64,000 bases of DNA from Bradyrhizobium murdochi (GTDB taxonomy: Bacteria > Pseudomonadota > Alphaproteobacteria > Rhizobiales > Xanthobacteraceae): NCBI RefSeq assembly GCF_000472965.1, contig NZ_AXAU01000013.1, positions 151,036 through 215,035 of the forward strand, read 5' to 3'. The notes under the pieces were generated by a model. That model did no database searches. It saw nothing but the letters and a program-made list of their open reading frames with translations, and was not told the origin of the DNA. The first letter of the stretch is position 1. Each line of letters opens with the position of its first letter. A program made the translations under genes and the position numbers. Of this stretch, positions 17,125 through 25,012 are shown piece by piece.

Positions 17125-17901
17125 ATGTCATCTGCCTCGCTCCAGAACAATGTCCGACAGCTCTACGTGGGTGCGACGCCGGAAGGCGTCCGTTTTCGCT
17201 ACGCGCTGCTGACGTTCGATATCGTAACCGTCCTGTTCATCATCGCGACGTCGTTTTTCCCCTCCAACGACATCACGGAAATACTCGATGTCCTGTTCGG
17301 CATCGTGATCCTGGCGGATTTTTCCGCGCGGCTGCTCGTCAGCCGGCATCGAATGCTGGAGTTCACACGCTTCTCGACATGGACGGATGTCGTCGCGATC
17401 ATTTCGTTCCTGGCGCCGCTGGCCGGAGAGGCCGGTGGTTTTCTGCGGATCCTGCGAACGCTGCGGCTGCTGCGCGACTATCAGATGCTGGTGCGGCTGC
17501 GCCAGGACAGTTCATTCTTCCGGCGCAACGAGGAAGTGATCTTCGCGGTGACCAATCTGGCGGTCTTCATATTCGTGATGACTGCGATCGTCTATGAGAC
17601 CCAAAAATTCCGTAACCCTCAGATATCGAATTATGCCGACGCGCTCTATTTCACCGTCACCGCGCTGACGACGACCGGCTTTGGCGACATCACCCTGCAC
17701 GGGACTGTCGGCCGCATGATCTCGGTCGTCATCATGATTTTCGGAGTCACCCTGTTTTTCAATCTTGCCCGCGCGCTGCTCTCGCCCAACAAGGTGCGAT
17801 TTGCTTGTCCAACCTGCGGATTACAGCGCCACGACAGCGATGCGGTTCACTGCAAGGCCTGCGGTACGGTTTTGAATATTCCCGACGAAGGTTTGTCGTA
17901 G
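17125..17901 (+). CDS. voltage-gated-like potassium channel with C-terminal zinc ribbon
   Basis: A 258-residue six-helix ion channel. An S4-like segment FLRILRTLRLLRDYQ has regularly spaced arginines (about residue 112). The pore loop carries TALTTTGFGD, a potassium selectivity filter of the GFGD form. After the last helix a short tail holds CPTCG and CKACG, spaced as a zinc ribbon (about residues 230-250). Tetramerisation in the inner membrane is expected from the family. The ribbon in place of an RCK or cyclic-nucleotide domain is unusual; it may sense metal or redox state, which is inference. Confidence 0.88.
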   Translation: MSSASLQNNVRQLYVGATPEGVRFRYALLTFDIVTVLFIIATSFFPSNDITEILDVLFGIVILADFSARLLVSRHRMLEFTRFSTWTDVVAIISFLAPLAGEAGGFLRILRTLRLLRDYQMLVRLRQDSSFFRRNEEVIFAVTNLAVFIFVMTAIVYETQKFRNPQISNYADALYFTVTALTTTGFGDITLHGTVGRMISVVIMIFGVTLFFNLARALLSPNKVRFACPTCGLQRHDSDAVHCKACGTVLNIPDEGLS

Positions 17902-17917
17902 CGCGGCTGCCACCGGA

Positions 17918-19228
17918 TCATTCGTCCGTGGCAAACGCGTCGTAAACCAGCTTCTTGAACGCGGGTGTGATGCGTCCACGTTCGTTCTGGGTCTGCTCCA
18001 GCAGGATGTAGATCATGTCCAGCTTCGGGTCGACACCGAAGTAAGTGCCGCTGCCGCTATCCCATTTGAGTTCGCCGATCGAACCCGGCGGCGGCGGTTT
18101 GGCATTTCCCGGATCGGTGCGCACGGCAAAACCATAGCCGTAGCCAAAGCCATCTCCGGGAAAGTAGTAATAATCCCGCGCGACGCCGGAGCCAGGCCCG
18201 ATATGGTCTGACGTCATCGACTTGAATGCGGCTGGGCTAAGGTAGCGTTTGCCATCGAGTTGCCCGCCGTTGAGGATCATCTGGGCAAAACGGGCATAGT
18301 CGTTGAGTGTCGAGACCAACCCGCCGCCGCCGGATTCCCATTCCGGATGGGCACGGCGTTCAGCCTCCGAAAGTTTCAGGATGGTATCGCTTGGCAGCGG
18401 CTCCGCCATCCGCGCGCGTTCGTCGGCACTTTCCAGCACGAATTTCGTGCTGGTCATGCCGAGCGGATCGAAGATGTGCTGCTTTTCAAACTGATAGAGT
18501 GTCTGCCCGGATACGATCTCGATGATGCGTCCGAGGACGTCGGTTGAATGTCCGTAACGCCAAAGCGTGCCGGGTTGTCGTGCCAGGGGCAATCTGGCGA
18601 TGCGATCGGCAAACACCTTGTTGTCGTAACGCCCATCGAAAAGGCCCGATTCCGAATAGGCCTTCATGATCAGCTTGCCGCCGATGTAATCGTACGTGAT
18701 GCCCGACGTATGGCGTAGTAGATCCATGATGGTCACCGGCCGATCTGCCGGGACAAGCGTCAAAACGTTCTTGCCGTCAAGCGTGTCGGAACCGACAAGT
18801 ACCTTCGCGTCAGCAAACGCCGGAATGAATTTGGAGGCTGGATCCGCGGGCGAGAGCTTGCCTGCGTCGATCAACATCATCGCCGCGACACTGGTGATCG
18901 GCTTCGTCATCGAATGAAGCGCAAAGATCGTATCTGATGTCATCGGAGCCTTGGTCTCGACATCCTGAACGCCGAAACATTTCAGATAGACCGGCCTGCC
19001 GTGCTGCTGAATCAATACGACGGCGCCCGGCAACCGCCCCGTTGCAACTTCGTTATTGAAAAATTCAGTGATGCGTTCGAGCTTGCTCGGAGACGGCGCG
19101 GGGACTTTGGCCGCTTGGTCGGCTGCTGCCATGTCCGTCCAGATTGCCAATGACAAGGCCGCAGCAAAAAGTCGTTTGCCGCGAGATCCAGCGTTGCAAT
19201 GCAATATCTGCCGGCTCGGCGTCTTCAT
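17918..19228 (-). CDS. serine hydrolase, class C beta-lactamase family
   Basis: A 436-residue penicillin-binding-fold hydrolase. The N-terminal 37 residues look like an export signal (KRLFAAALSLAIW, then AAADQ). The nucleophile motif SxxK is S106-M-T-K109, and the second motif region reads WRYGHSTDVLG, with Tyr in the base position. The family includes esterases, D-aminopeptidases and beta-lactamases; resistance should not be assumed from family membership. Start chosen at ATG 19228 because the longer frame (to 19321) adds residues that do not look like a signal. It converges with the channel gene, 16 bp apart. Confidence 0.85.
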   Translation of the reverse strand: MKTPSRQILHCNAGSRGKRLFAAALSLAIWTDMAAADQAAKVPAPSPSKLERITEFFNNEVATGRLPGAVVLIQQHGRPVYLKCFGVQDVETKAPMTSDTIFALHSMTKPITSVAAMMLIDAGKLSPADPASKFIPAFADAKVLVGSDTLDGKNVLTLVPADRPVTIMDLLRHTSGITYDYIGGKLIMKAYSESGLFDGRYDNKVFADRIARLPLARQPGTLWRYGHSTDVLGRIIEIVSGQTLYQFEKQHIFDPLGMTSTKFVLESADERARMAEPLPSDTILKLSEAERRAHPEWESGGGGLVSTLNDYARFAQMILNGGQLDGKRYLSPAAFKSMTSDHIGPGSGVARDYYYFPGDGFGYGYGFAVRTDPGNAKPPPPGSIGELKWDSGSGTYFGVDPKLDMIYILLEQTQNERGRITPAFKKLVYDAFATDE

Positions 19229-19504
19229 TTTGATTTGCCCCGCGGACCGACTGATTTGCCGGAGAATTCGACCAACTGTCGAATGACTAGCATGTCGCGC
19301 ACTCTGTCGCCACGTGGGCAATTGCTCCCAAGCGCGATGATGGGCGCAGCCTCCTGACAGACATGCATTGGACGAGGTGATGCCATTTTCGGCTGCAAGC
19401 TTGAGCAGAGAGCAGAATCGAAGCTCTCGTAACCAGGTGCGGACTTGGTTAACCTCAGGTTGCCAGGCCGGATCAACGGCCGGCGAACAGATTGGGAGGA
19501 TGCG

Positions 19505-20746
19505 ATGACACGCCAGGAGCGGCGCGATCCAGAACAGCAGCGCGATCCAGAAGTGACGATTTCACGACGAACGCTTGTCCACGGCTTGGCCGCCTGCGCC
19601 GGCGCGACGGTGGCAGGAGCAAGCGGCGCGCTGGCCCAGACTGGTCCTGTGGCGCCGCCGTCAACAGTCACCAGCCCGCCGCGCGATTTCAGTCCGCGCG
19701 GTGCCCCCACCACCTATTTCTGGGACCCCGACATCATCGCCGTCGATCCATCCTTCAACAATCTCGCCCAGCCCAATACGGCGATCAAGCGCCTCTATAC
19801 CGGCCTGTTGTGGGCCGAAGGCCCCGCCTGGAGCGCGCAGGGACGCTATCTCCTGTGGAGCGACATTCCCAATAACAGGCAGATGCGATGGTCGGAGGAT
19901 GACGGTCATGTCAGCGTCTTCCGTACGCCGTCCAACAACAGTAACGGCAACTCGTTTGATTTCCAGGGACGACAGCTCTCCTGCGAGCATCTCACCCGGC
20001 GCGTCGTGCGCTATGAGCATGACGGCACCGCGACCGTGCTGGCTGATTCCTATAACGGCAAGAAGCTGAACTCGCCGAACGACGTCGTCGCGCATCCGGA
20101 CGGCAGCTACTGGTTCACCGATCCGCCCTATGGTGGCATGCTCTATGAGGGTGAGCCTGACGTCGCGGGTGGGCCGAGCAATCCTGCCGGCAAGCTCAAT
20201 CCGCGGATCGGTCAGCCGGCAGGCTTCGTGCCGGGCAAGCGCGAACTGCCGACCAACTGCTATCGCATCGATCCATCCGGCCGTGTCGACCTCGTCGTGA
20301 CCGAGGAACAGGTGCCCGATCCCAACGGCCTCTGCTTCTCGCCCGACTACAAAAAGCTGTATGTCGCCTCTACCGGCAAGGGGCCGGGCGACACCGGTCC
20401 GGGCGGCAAGGGCGACATGTTCGTGTTCGACGTCGGCACCGACAACAAGCTGACCAACCACAAGCGGTTCAGCGATTTCATGGTCGACGGCGTGAAGTGC
20501 GGACCGGACGGCGTGCGCTGCGACGTCAACGGCAATGTCTGGTGCTCCAGCAATGCCGGCCGCGCCGTCGGCTACAGCGGCGTGACGGTATGGTCCCCGG
20601 AGGGCAAGCTGATCGGCCGCATCCGTTTGCCCGAAGTGTGCGGCAACATCTGCTTCGGCGGCCCCAAGCGTAACCGCCTGTTCATGGCCGCGAGCCAGTC
20701 GCTCTACGCCGTGTACACGGCAACGCAGGGTGCCGGTCCGGGCTGA
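19505..20746 (+). CDS. SMP-30/gluconolactonase-like exported protein
   Basis: A 413-residue protein with a twin-arginine signal (TISRRTLVHGLAACAGATV, cleavage near GALAQ). It is followed by a six-bladed propeller of the SMP-30/gluconolactonase/LRE family. Landmarks are WAEGPAWSAQGRYLLWSD, LNSPNDVVAHPDGSYWFTDP and VPDPNGLCFSPD, which supply the metal-binding Glu, Asn and Asp residues. It should hydrolyse a lactone in the periplasm; the substrate is unknown. GGGAGG sits 5 bp before the ATG. Confidence 0.9.
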   Translation: MTRQERRDPEQQRDPEVTISRRTLVHGLAACAGATVAGASGALAQTGPVAPPSTVTSPPRDFSPRGAPTTYFWDPDIIAVDPSFNNLAQPNTAIKRLYTGLLWAEGPAWSAQGRYLLWSDIPNNRQMRWSEDDGHVSVFRTPSNNSNGNSFDFQGRQLSCEHLTRRVVRYEHDGTATVLADSYNGKKLNSPNDVVAHPDGSYWFTDPPYGGMLYEGEPDVAGGPSNPAGKLNPRIGQPAGFVPGKRELPTNCYRIDPSGRVDLVVTEEQVPDPNGLCFSPDYKKLYVASTGKGPGDTGPGGKGDMFVFDVGTDNKLTNHKRFSDFMVDGVKCGPDGVRCDVNGNVWCSSNAGRAVGYSGVTVWSPEGKLIGRIRLPEVCGNICFGGPKRNRLFMAASQSLYAVYTATQGAGPG

Positions 20747-20766
20747 TCGGCTAGCCTTGCTCACGA

Positions 20767-20806
20767 CGTCATTCCGGGCCCTCGCTTCGCGAGCCCCGGA
20801 ATGACG
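20767..20806. repeat. palindromic repeat, family C (GTCATTCCGGG)
   Basis: A 40-bp hairpin, CGTCATTCCGGG facing CCCCGGAATGACG, just downstream of the SMP-30 gene. It may act as a transcript end. Relatives lie at 38471 and 44795. Confidence 0.7.
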
Positions 20807-20940
20807 AGAGGGCGATTCATTAAAATTTGCTGCAAATTGGCAACCGCCAACCAACCGCTCCGGCAAAAGTTGGGCACGCTTAAACTGAGCGTTTATTGCG
20901 AACGGACCACCCTTCTTCGCAGGAAGGGACTCGTCCACCA

Positions 20941-21207
20941 ATGCCCATATTCAAATATTTTACCATCGTAGGATCGACACTGCTCATATTCCTGTTTGTT
21001 TCGAACGCTTACCTCACCGACGACGAAAGCAATTTGCGCTTCGATGGATCGCTATACGGGAGCGCGCTTTACGCGCCTCGCGTGGCAGAAACCCAAGCGA
21101 CCACGGAGCTTCGCTTTACCCGCGATGTCACGCCTGCCGTTCGCGTCAGGGAAGTATTTGCCGTGTTCGTCCCCAATGAGCGACGCCGCAACAAGCGGGA
21201 TTCATAA
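20941..21207 (+). CDS. hypothetical protein with N-terminal membrane segment
   Basis: An 88-residue protein of unknown function. It begins with a hydrophobic helix (TIVGSTLLIFLFVSNAYL) that is a signal anchor or uncleaved signal peptide, followed by a polar domain with DDESNLRFDGSLYGSALYAP and a basic tail (ERRRNKRDS). GGAAGGGA lies 13 bp upstream of the ATG. It is followed by a 250-bp gap that contains an EcfG-type promoter. Confidence 0.6.
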   Translation: MPIFKYFTIVGSTLLIFLFVSNAYLTDDESNLRFDGSLYGSALYAPRVAETQATTELRFTRDVTPAVRVREVFAVFVPNERRRNKRDS

Positions 21208-21304
21208 CACCGGTGCGCCCGCGGTTGAGACCGATGGGCACTCCGGAGCGGCATCCCTCCGGCGACGTTGCCGGTCTCTAAGCGACAGATAATGCAGGCA
21301 TTTT

Positions 21305-21329
21305 GGAACGGGCCCGGGCCTCCGCCGTT
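21305..21329 (+). promoter_or_regulatory. EcfG-type promoter without an adjacent gene
   Basis: GGAAC, a 16-bp spacer and CGTT form a perfect EcfG consensus. The next start codon is 131 bp downstream (acyl-CoA dehydrogenase, 21460), so the transcript would have a long leader or be a small RNA. Confidence 0.5.
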
Positions 21330-21459
21330 ATCTCCAAGTTCAGTTTCGCTTCATTTCCCGATGCGAAGCGTCTCCGAAACCCGTGCTTTTCAGCTAGGAT
21401 GAACCCATGTTTGGTATAGGTGAGGCGAGACGTTGCGTCCCGATCATGAGGAGGTCGCC

Positions 21460-23727
21460 ATGAGCTTCCGCCGCGATTTCATTAGCAAACCGATCTTCGC
21501 TTTCGCGCGCGGCGCTATGCCCGCGATGTCCGATACCGAGCGCGAGGCGCTGGAGGCGGGCGATGTCTGGTGGGACGCCGATCTCTTCACCGGCAATCCG
21601 GATTGGTCGAAATTGCTGGCTGTCGCGCCGGCGACGCTGACTGAAGAAGAAAAGGCCTTCCTCAACGGTCCCGTCGACGAGCTTTGCGCCATGCTCGACG
21701 AGTGGAAGATCAATTGGGAATGGCGCGACCTTCCGCCGGAGGTATGGTCCTTCATCAAGCGCCACAAGTTCTTCGGCATGATCATTCCGAAGGAATTTGG
21801 CGGGCTCGGCTTCTCGCCTTATGCGCATTCGGAAGTGGTGCGAAAGCTTTCGTCGCGCTCGCTGACCGCAGCCGTCACCGTGATGGTGCCGAATTCGCTC
21901 GGACCCGGCGAGTTGTTGATGCGCTTCGGTACCAAGGAGCAGCAGGATAGATGGCTGCCGCGGCTCGCCGAAGGCGCCGAGATTCCTTGCTTCGGCCTGA
22001 CCAGCCCTGAAGCCGGCTCGGACGCGGCCTCGATGGTCGACACCGGGATCATCTGCAAGGGCAATTTCGAGGGCCAGGAAGTCATCGGCCTGCGCCTGAA
22101 CTGGCACAAGCGTTACATCACGCTCGGTCCCGTCGCGACGCTGCTCGGTCTCGCTTTCAAGGCCTATGATCCCGATCATCTCGTGGGCCAGCAGGAAGAG
22201 CTCGGTATTACGGTCGCCCTGATCCCGACCCATCTGCCCGGCGTCGAGATCGGCCGCCGCCATCTGCCGGCGATGCAGATGTTCCAGAACGGTCCGAACT
22301 GGGGTCGCGACGTGTTCATTCCGATGGACTACATCATCGGAGGGCAGGAGCGGCTGGGCCAGGGCTGGAAGATGCTGATGACGGCATTGGCTGCTGGCCG
22401 CGGCATCTCGCTGCCGTCGCTGTCGGCCGCGGGGGCGGCGTATGCGGCGCGCACCACCGGCGCCTATGCCCGCATCCGCGAGCAGTTCGGCATCTCCATC
22501 GGCAAATTCGAAGGCATCGAGGAGCCGCTCGCGCGCATCGCCGGCACCGCCTATCTGCTCGATGCCGCGCGGCGGCTGACCTGCGCGGCGCTCAACCAGG
22601 GGCATCATCCCGCCGTCATCTCCGGCATCATGAAGCTGCACGCCACCGAGCGGATGCGGATCGTGATCGACGACGCCATGGATATCCATGGCGGCAAGGC
22701 CGTGATCGACGGACCGCAGAACTACATGGGCAGCCTCTATCGCGCGGTGCCGGTCGGCATCACCGTTGAAGGCGCCAATATCCTCACGCGAAATCTCATC
22801 GTGTTTGGGCAAGGTGCGATCCGCGCTCATCCATTCCTGCTCGACGAAATGAATGCGCTGGGTGAAGCCGATCGTGCTAAGGGCTTGGAAGCCTTCGACA
22901 AGGCGTTCTGGAGTCATGTCGGCCACAGCTTCAAGACCATGTTCCGTGCCTGGGCCAGGTGCTGGACCTTCGGCCTGTTTGCGCCAGCGCCCGATGCCGG
23001 CGAGGCGACGCGGTTCTACCGCCAGCTCTCGCGCTACTCCGCAGGCTTCGCGCTGTGCGCCGACATGGCGCTGTTGACGCTTGGCGGCGCGCTCAAACGC
23101 AAGGAAATGCTCTCGGCCCGGTTCGGCGACATTCTGTCCGAACTGTATCTGCTGTCCGCCGCACTAAAGCGCTGGCAGGACGAGGGACGGCAGAAGGAAG
23201 ATTTCGCCGCGCTCGAATGGTGCATGGCGAGCGGCTTCAAGACCATCGAGAACCGCTTTGCCGAAATTCTGGCCAACCTGCCGAACCGGTTTGTCGCTGT
23301 GATCCTGAAATTCCTGATCCAGCCGTTCGGTGCGCGCGTGCTCGGCCCGTCCGACCGCGTCGTGCATCAATGCGCGCAGCTCGTGCTGGAGCCATCGGCC
23401 GCGCGCGACCGGCTCACCTCCGACCTGTCAGCCGTCGATGATGATGGCGGCATCGCCCGGCTGGAGAAGGCGTTCCGGCTGGTGGCGGCTGCGGACGACG
23501 TCGCAAAGCAGATGCGCGCCGCGCGGCTGCATGACTGGAAAGAGGCGGTGAAAAAGGGTGTCATCACTCAGGCCCAGGGCGAGAAGCTGCAGGCTGCACA
23601 TGAAGCCGTTGCCAAGGTGATCGAGGTCGACGATTTCGCGCCCGAGGCGTTGTCGCCGATTTACAGCAAGGGGGCCGACGTGCATCAGTTCTTCCAGGAA
23701 CTGGGTGAACAGAGGGCTGCAAGCTGA
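21460..23727 (+). CDS. FadE-like acyl-CoA dehydrogenase
   Basis: A 755-residue acyl-CoA dehydrogenase of the long FadE type (E. coli FadE is 814 residues). It catalyses the first, FAD-dependent step of fatty-acid beta-oxidation. The N-terminal and middle domains show IIPKEFGGLGFSPYAHSEVV and FGLTSPEAGSDAASM; the helical domain has the MDIHGGKAVIDGPQNY segment. A further C-terminal region of about 280 residues (DUF1974-like) distinguishes FadE from ordinary 380-residue enzymes. AGGAGG lies 5 bp before the ATG. Its stop overlaps the start of the thiolase gene, the first link in a four-gene operon. Confidence 0.92.
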   Translation: MSFRRDFISKPIFAFARGAMPAMSDTEREALEAGDVWWDADLFTGNPDWSKLLAVAPATLTEEEKAFLNGPVDELCAMLDEWKINWEWRDLPPEVWSFIKRHKFFGMIIPKEFGGLGFSPYAHSEVVRKLSSRSLTAAVTVMVPNSLGPGELLMRFGTKEQQDRWLPRLAEGAEIPCFGLTSPEAGSDAASMVDTGIICKGNFEGQEVIGLRLNWHKRYITLGPVATLLGLAFKAYDPDHLVGQQEELGITVALIPTHLPGVEIGRRHLPAMQMFQNGPNWGRDVFIPMDYIIGGQERLGQGWKMLMTALAAGRGISLPSLSAAGAAYAARTTGAYARIREQFGISIGKFEGIEEPLARIAGTAYLLDAARRLTCAALNQGHHPAVISGIMKLHATERMRIVIDDAMDIHGGKAVIDGPQNYMGSLYRAVPVGITVEGANILTRNLIVFGQGAIRAHPFLLDEMNALGEADRAKGLEAFDKAFWSHVGHSFKTMFRAWARCWTFGLFAPAPDAGEATRFYRQLSRYSAGFALCADMALLTLGGALKRKEMLSARFGDILSELYLLSAALKRWQDEGRQKEDFAALEWCMASGFKTIENRFAEILANLPNRFVAVILKFLIQPFGARVLGPSDRVVHQCAQLVLEPSAARDRLTSDLSAVDDDGGIARLEKAFRLVAAADDVAKQMRAARLHDWKEAVKKGVITQAQGEKLQAAHEAVAKVIEVDDFAPEALSPIYSKGADVHQFFQELGEQRAAS

Positions 23728-25010
23728 TGGCGCGACCGGTCTTTATCGTCGACGGTAGCCGGACGCCGTTCTTGAAAGCGCGCTCCGGCCCCGGGCCCTT
23801 CACGCCGGTCGATCTCGCCGTGCAATGCGGCCGACCGCTGTTGGCGCGGCAATCCTTTGCGCCATCGGCGTTCGATCAGGTCATTCTCGGCTGCGTCAAC
23901 GTCATCGCCGACGAGATGAATCCGGCCCGTGTCGCCGCGCTGCGGCTCGGCATGGGCGAGAAGATGGTCGCCTTCACCGTGCAGATCAATTGCGGCTCCG
24001 GCATGCAGTCGATCGACACCGGCTATCGTTACATCCGCGAGGGCGTCTCCGACCTGATCCTGGCAGGCGGCGCCGAAGCGCTGAGCCATGCCCCGCTGGT
24101 CTGGCCGCAACAGGGCGTGCGCTGGTTCGCAGGGCTTGCAGGGGCAAAAGGCATCGGCGCGAAAGTTATGGCGGCGCTGAAAGTGAAGCCCGGCTATTTC
24201 AAGCCGATCATCGGGCTTGAGCGCGGCCTGACCGATCCCATCACCGAACTCAATATGGGTCAGACCGCCGAGGTGGTCGGCCATCTCTTCGGCATCACCC
24301 GCGCGCAGTCGGATGCCTATGCTGCCGAAAGTCACAAGCGACTCGCAAAGGCGCAATCGCAGGGCTGGCTCAAAGACGAAGTAGAGACCGCATTCGCGCG
24401 CGACGGAAAGTTCTACGACCACGACGACGGCGTGCGGCCGGACTCGACACCGGAGAGCTTGGCAAAGCTGAAGCCGGTGTTCGAGCGTCCGTGGGGTAAG
24501 GTCACCGCCGGCAATTCCTCGCAGATCACCGATGGCGCGTCCTGGGTGATCCTGGCTTCCGAAGAGGCCGTCGCCAAGCACGGCCTGACGCCGAAGGCGG
24601 TCATCCTCGACAGCCAGTGGTCGGCGCTCGATCCCGGCATCATGGGTCTCGGGCCGGTGCTGTCGGCGACGGAGCTTCTCAAGCGCAACAAGCTGACGCT
24701 TTCCGATATCGAGAGCTGGGAATTGAACGAGGCGTTTGCGACCCAGGTACTGGGCTGCCTCGCCGCCTGGAACGACGAAAAATTCTGCAAGGAGATTCTC
24801 GGCCTCGACGGCGCGGCAGGCGAGCTCGATCAGACAAAGTTGAACGTCGATGGCGGCGCGATCAGCCTCGGCCATCCCGTGGGCTGCAGCGGCAACCGCA
24901 TCGTGCTGCATTTGGTCAACGCCATGAAGCGATTGGGCACCAGGCGCGGCATCGCCACCGAATGTATCGGCGGCGGGCAGGGCGGCGCGATGTTGATAGA
25001 GACGGTGTGA
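23727..25010 (+). CDS. acetyl-CoA C-acyltransferase (beta-ketothiolase)
   Basis: A 427-residue thiolase, the last step of beta-oxidation, cleaving 3-ketoacyl-CoA with CoA. The acylated cysteine is Cys89 in QINCGSGMQS. The C-terminal pair GHPVGCSGNR and GGGQGGAM give the His and second Cys. Its ATG overlaps the dehydrogenase stop (TGATG), so translation is probably coupled. The length is typical for FadI-type subunits (about 430 residues), which work with a FadJ-type partner; such a fused enzyme follows immediately. Confidence 0.92.
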   Translation: MARPVFIVDGSRTPFLKARSGPGPFTPVDLAVQCGRPLLARQSFAPSAFDQVILGCVNVIADEMNPARVAALRLGMGEKMVAFTVQINCGSGMQSIDTGYRYIREGVSDLILAGGAEALSHAPLVWPQQGVRWFAGLAGAKGIGAKVMAALKVKPGYFKPIIGLERGLTDPITELNMGQTAEVVGHLFGITRAQSDAYAAESHKRLAKAQSQGWLKDEVETAFARDGKFYDHDDGVRPDSTPESLAKLKPVFERPWGKVTAGNSSQITDGASWVILASEEAVAKHGLTPKAVILDSQWSALDPGIMGLGPVLSATELLKRNKLTLSDIESWELNEAFATQVLGCLAAWNDEKFCKEILGLDGAAGELDQTKLNVDGGAISLGHPVGCSGNRIVLHLVNAMKRLGTRRGIATECIGGGQGGAMLIETV

Positions 25011-25012
25011 GC

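Noticed and set aside
17918..19228. Serine hydrolase as a beta-lactam resistance gene
   Set aside because: The SxxK family is broad, includes many esterases and peptidases, and no evidence here points to beta-lactam hydrolysis.
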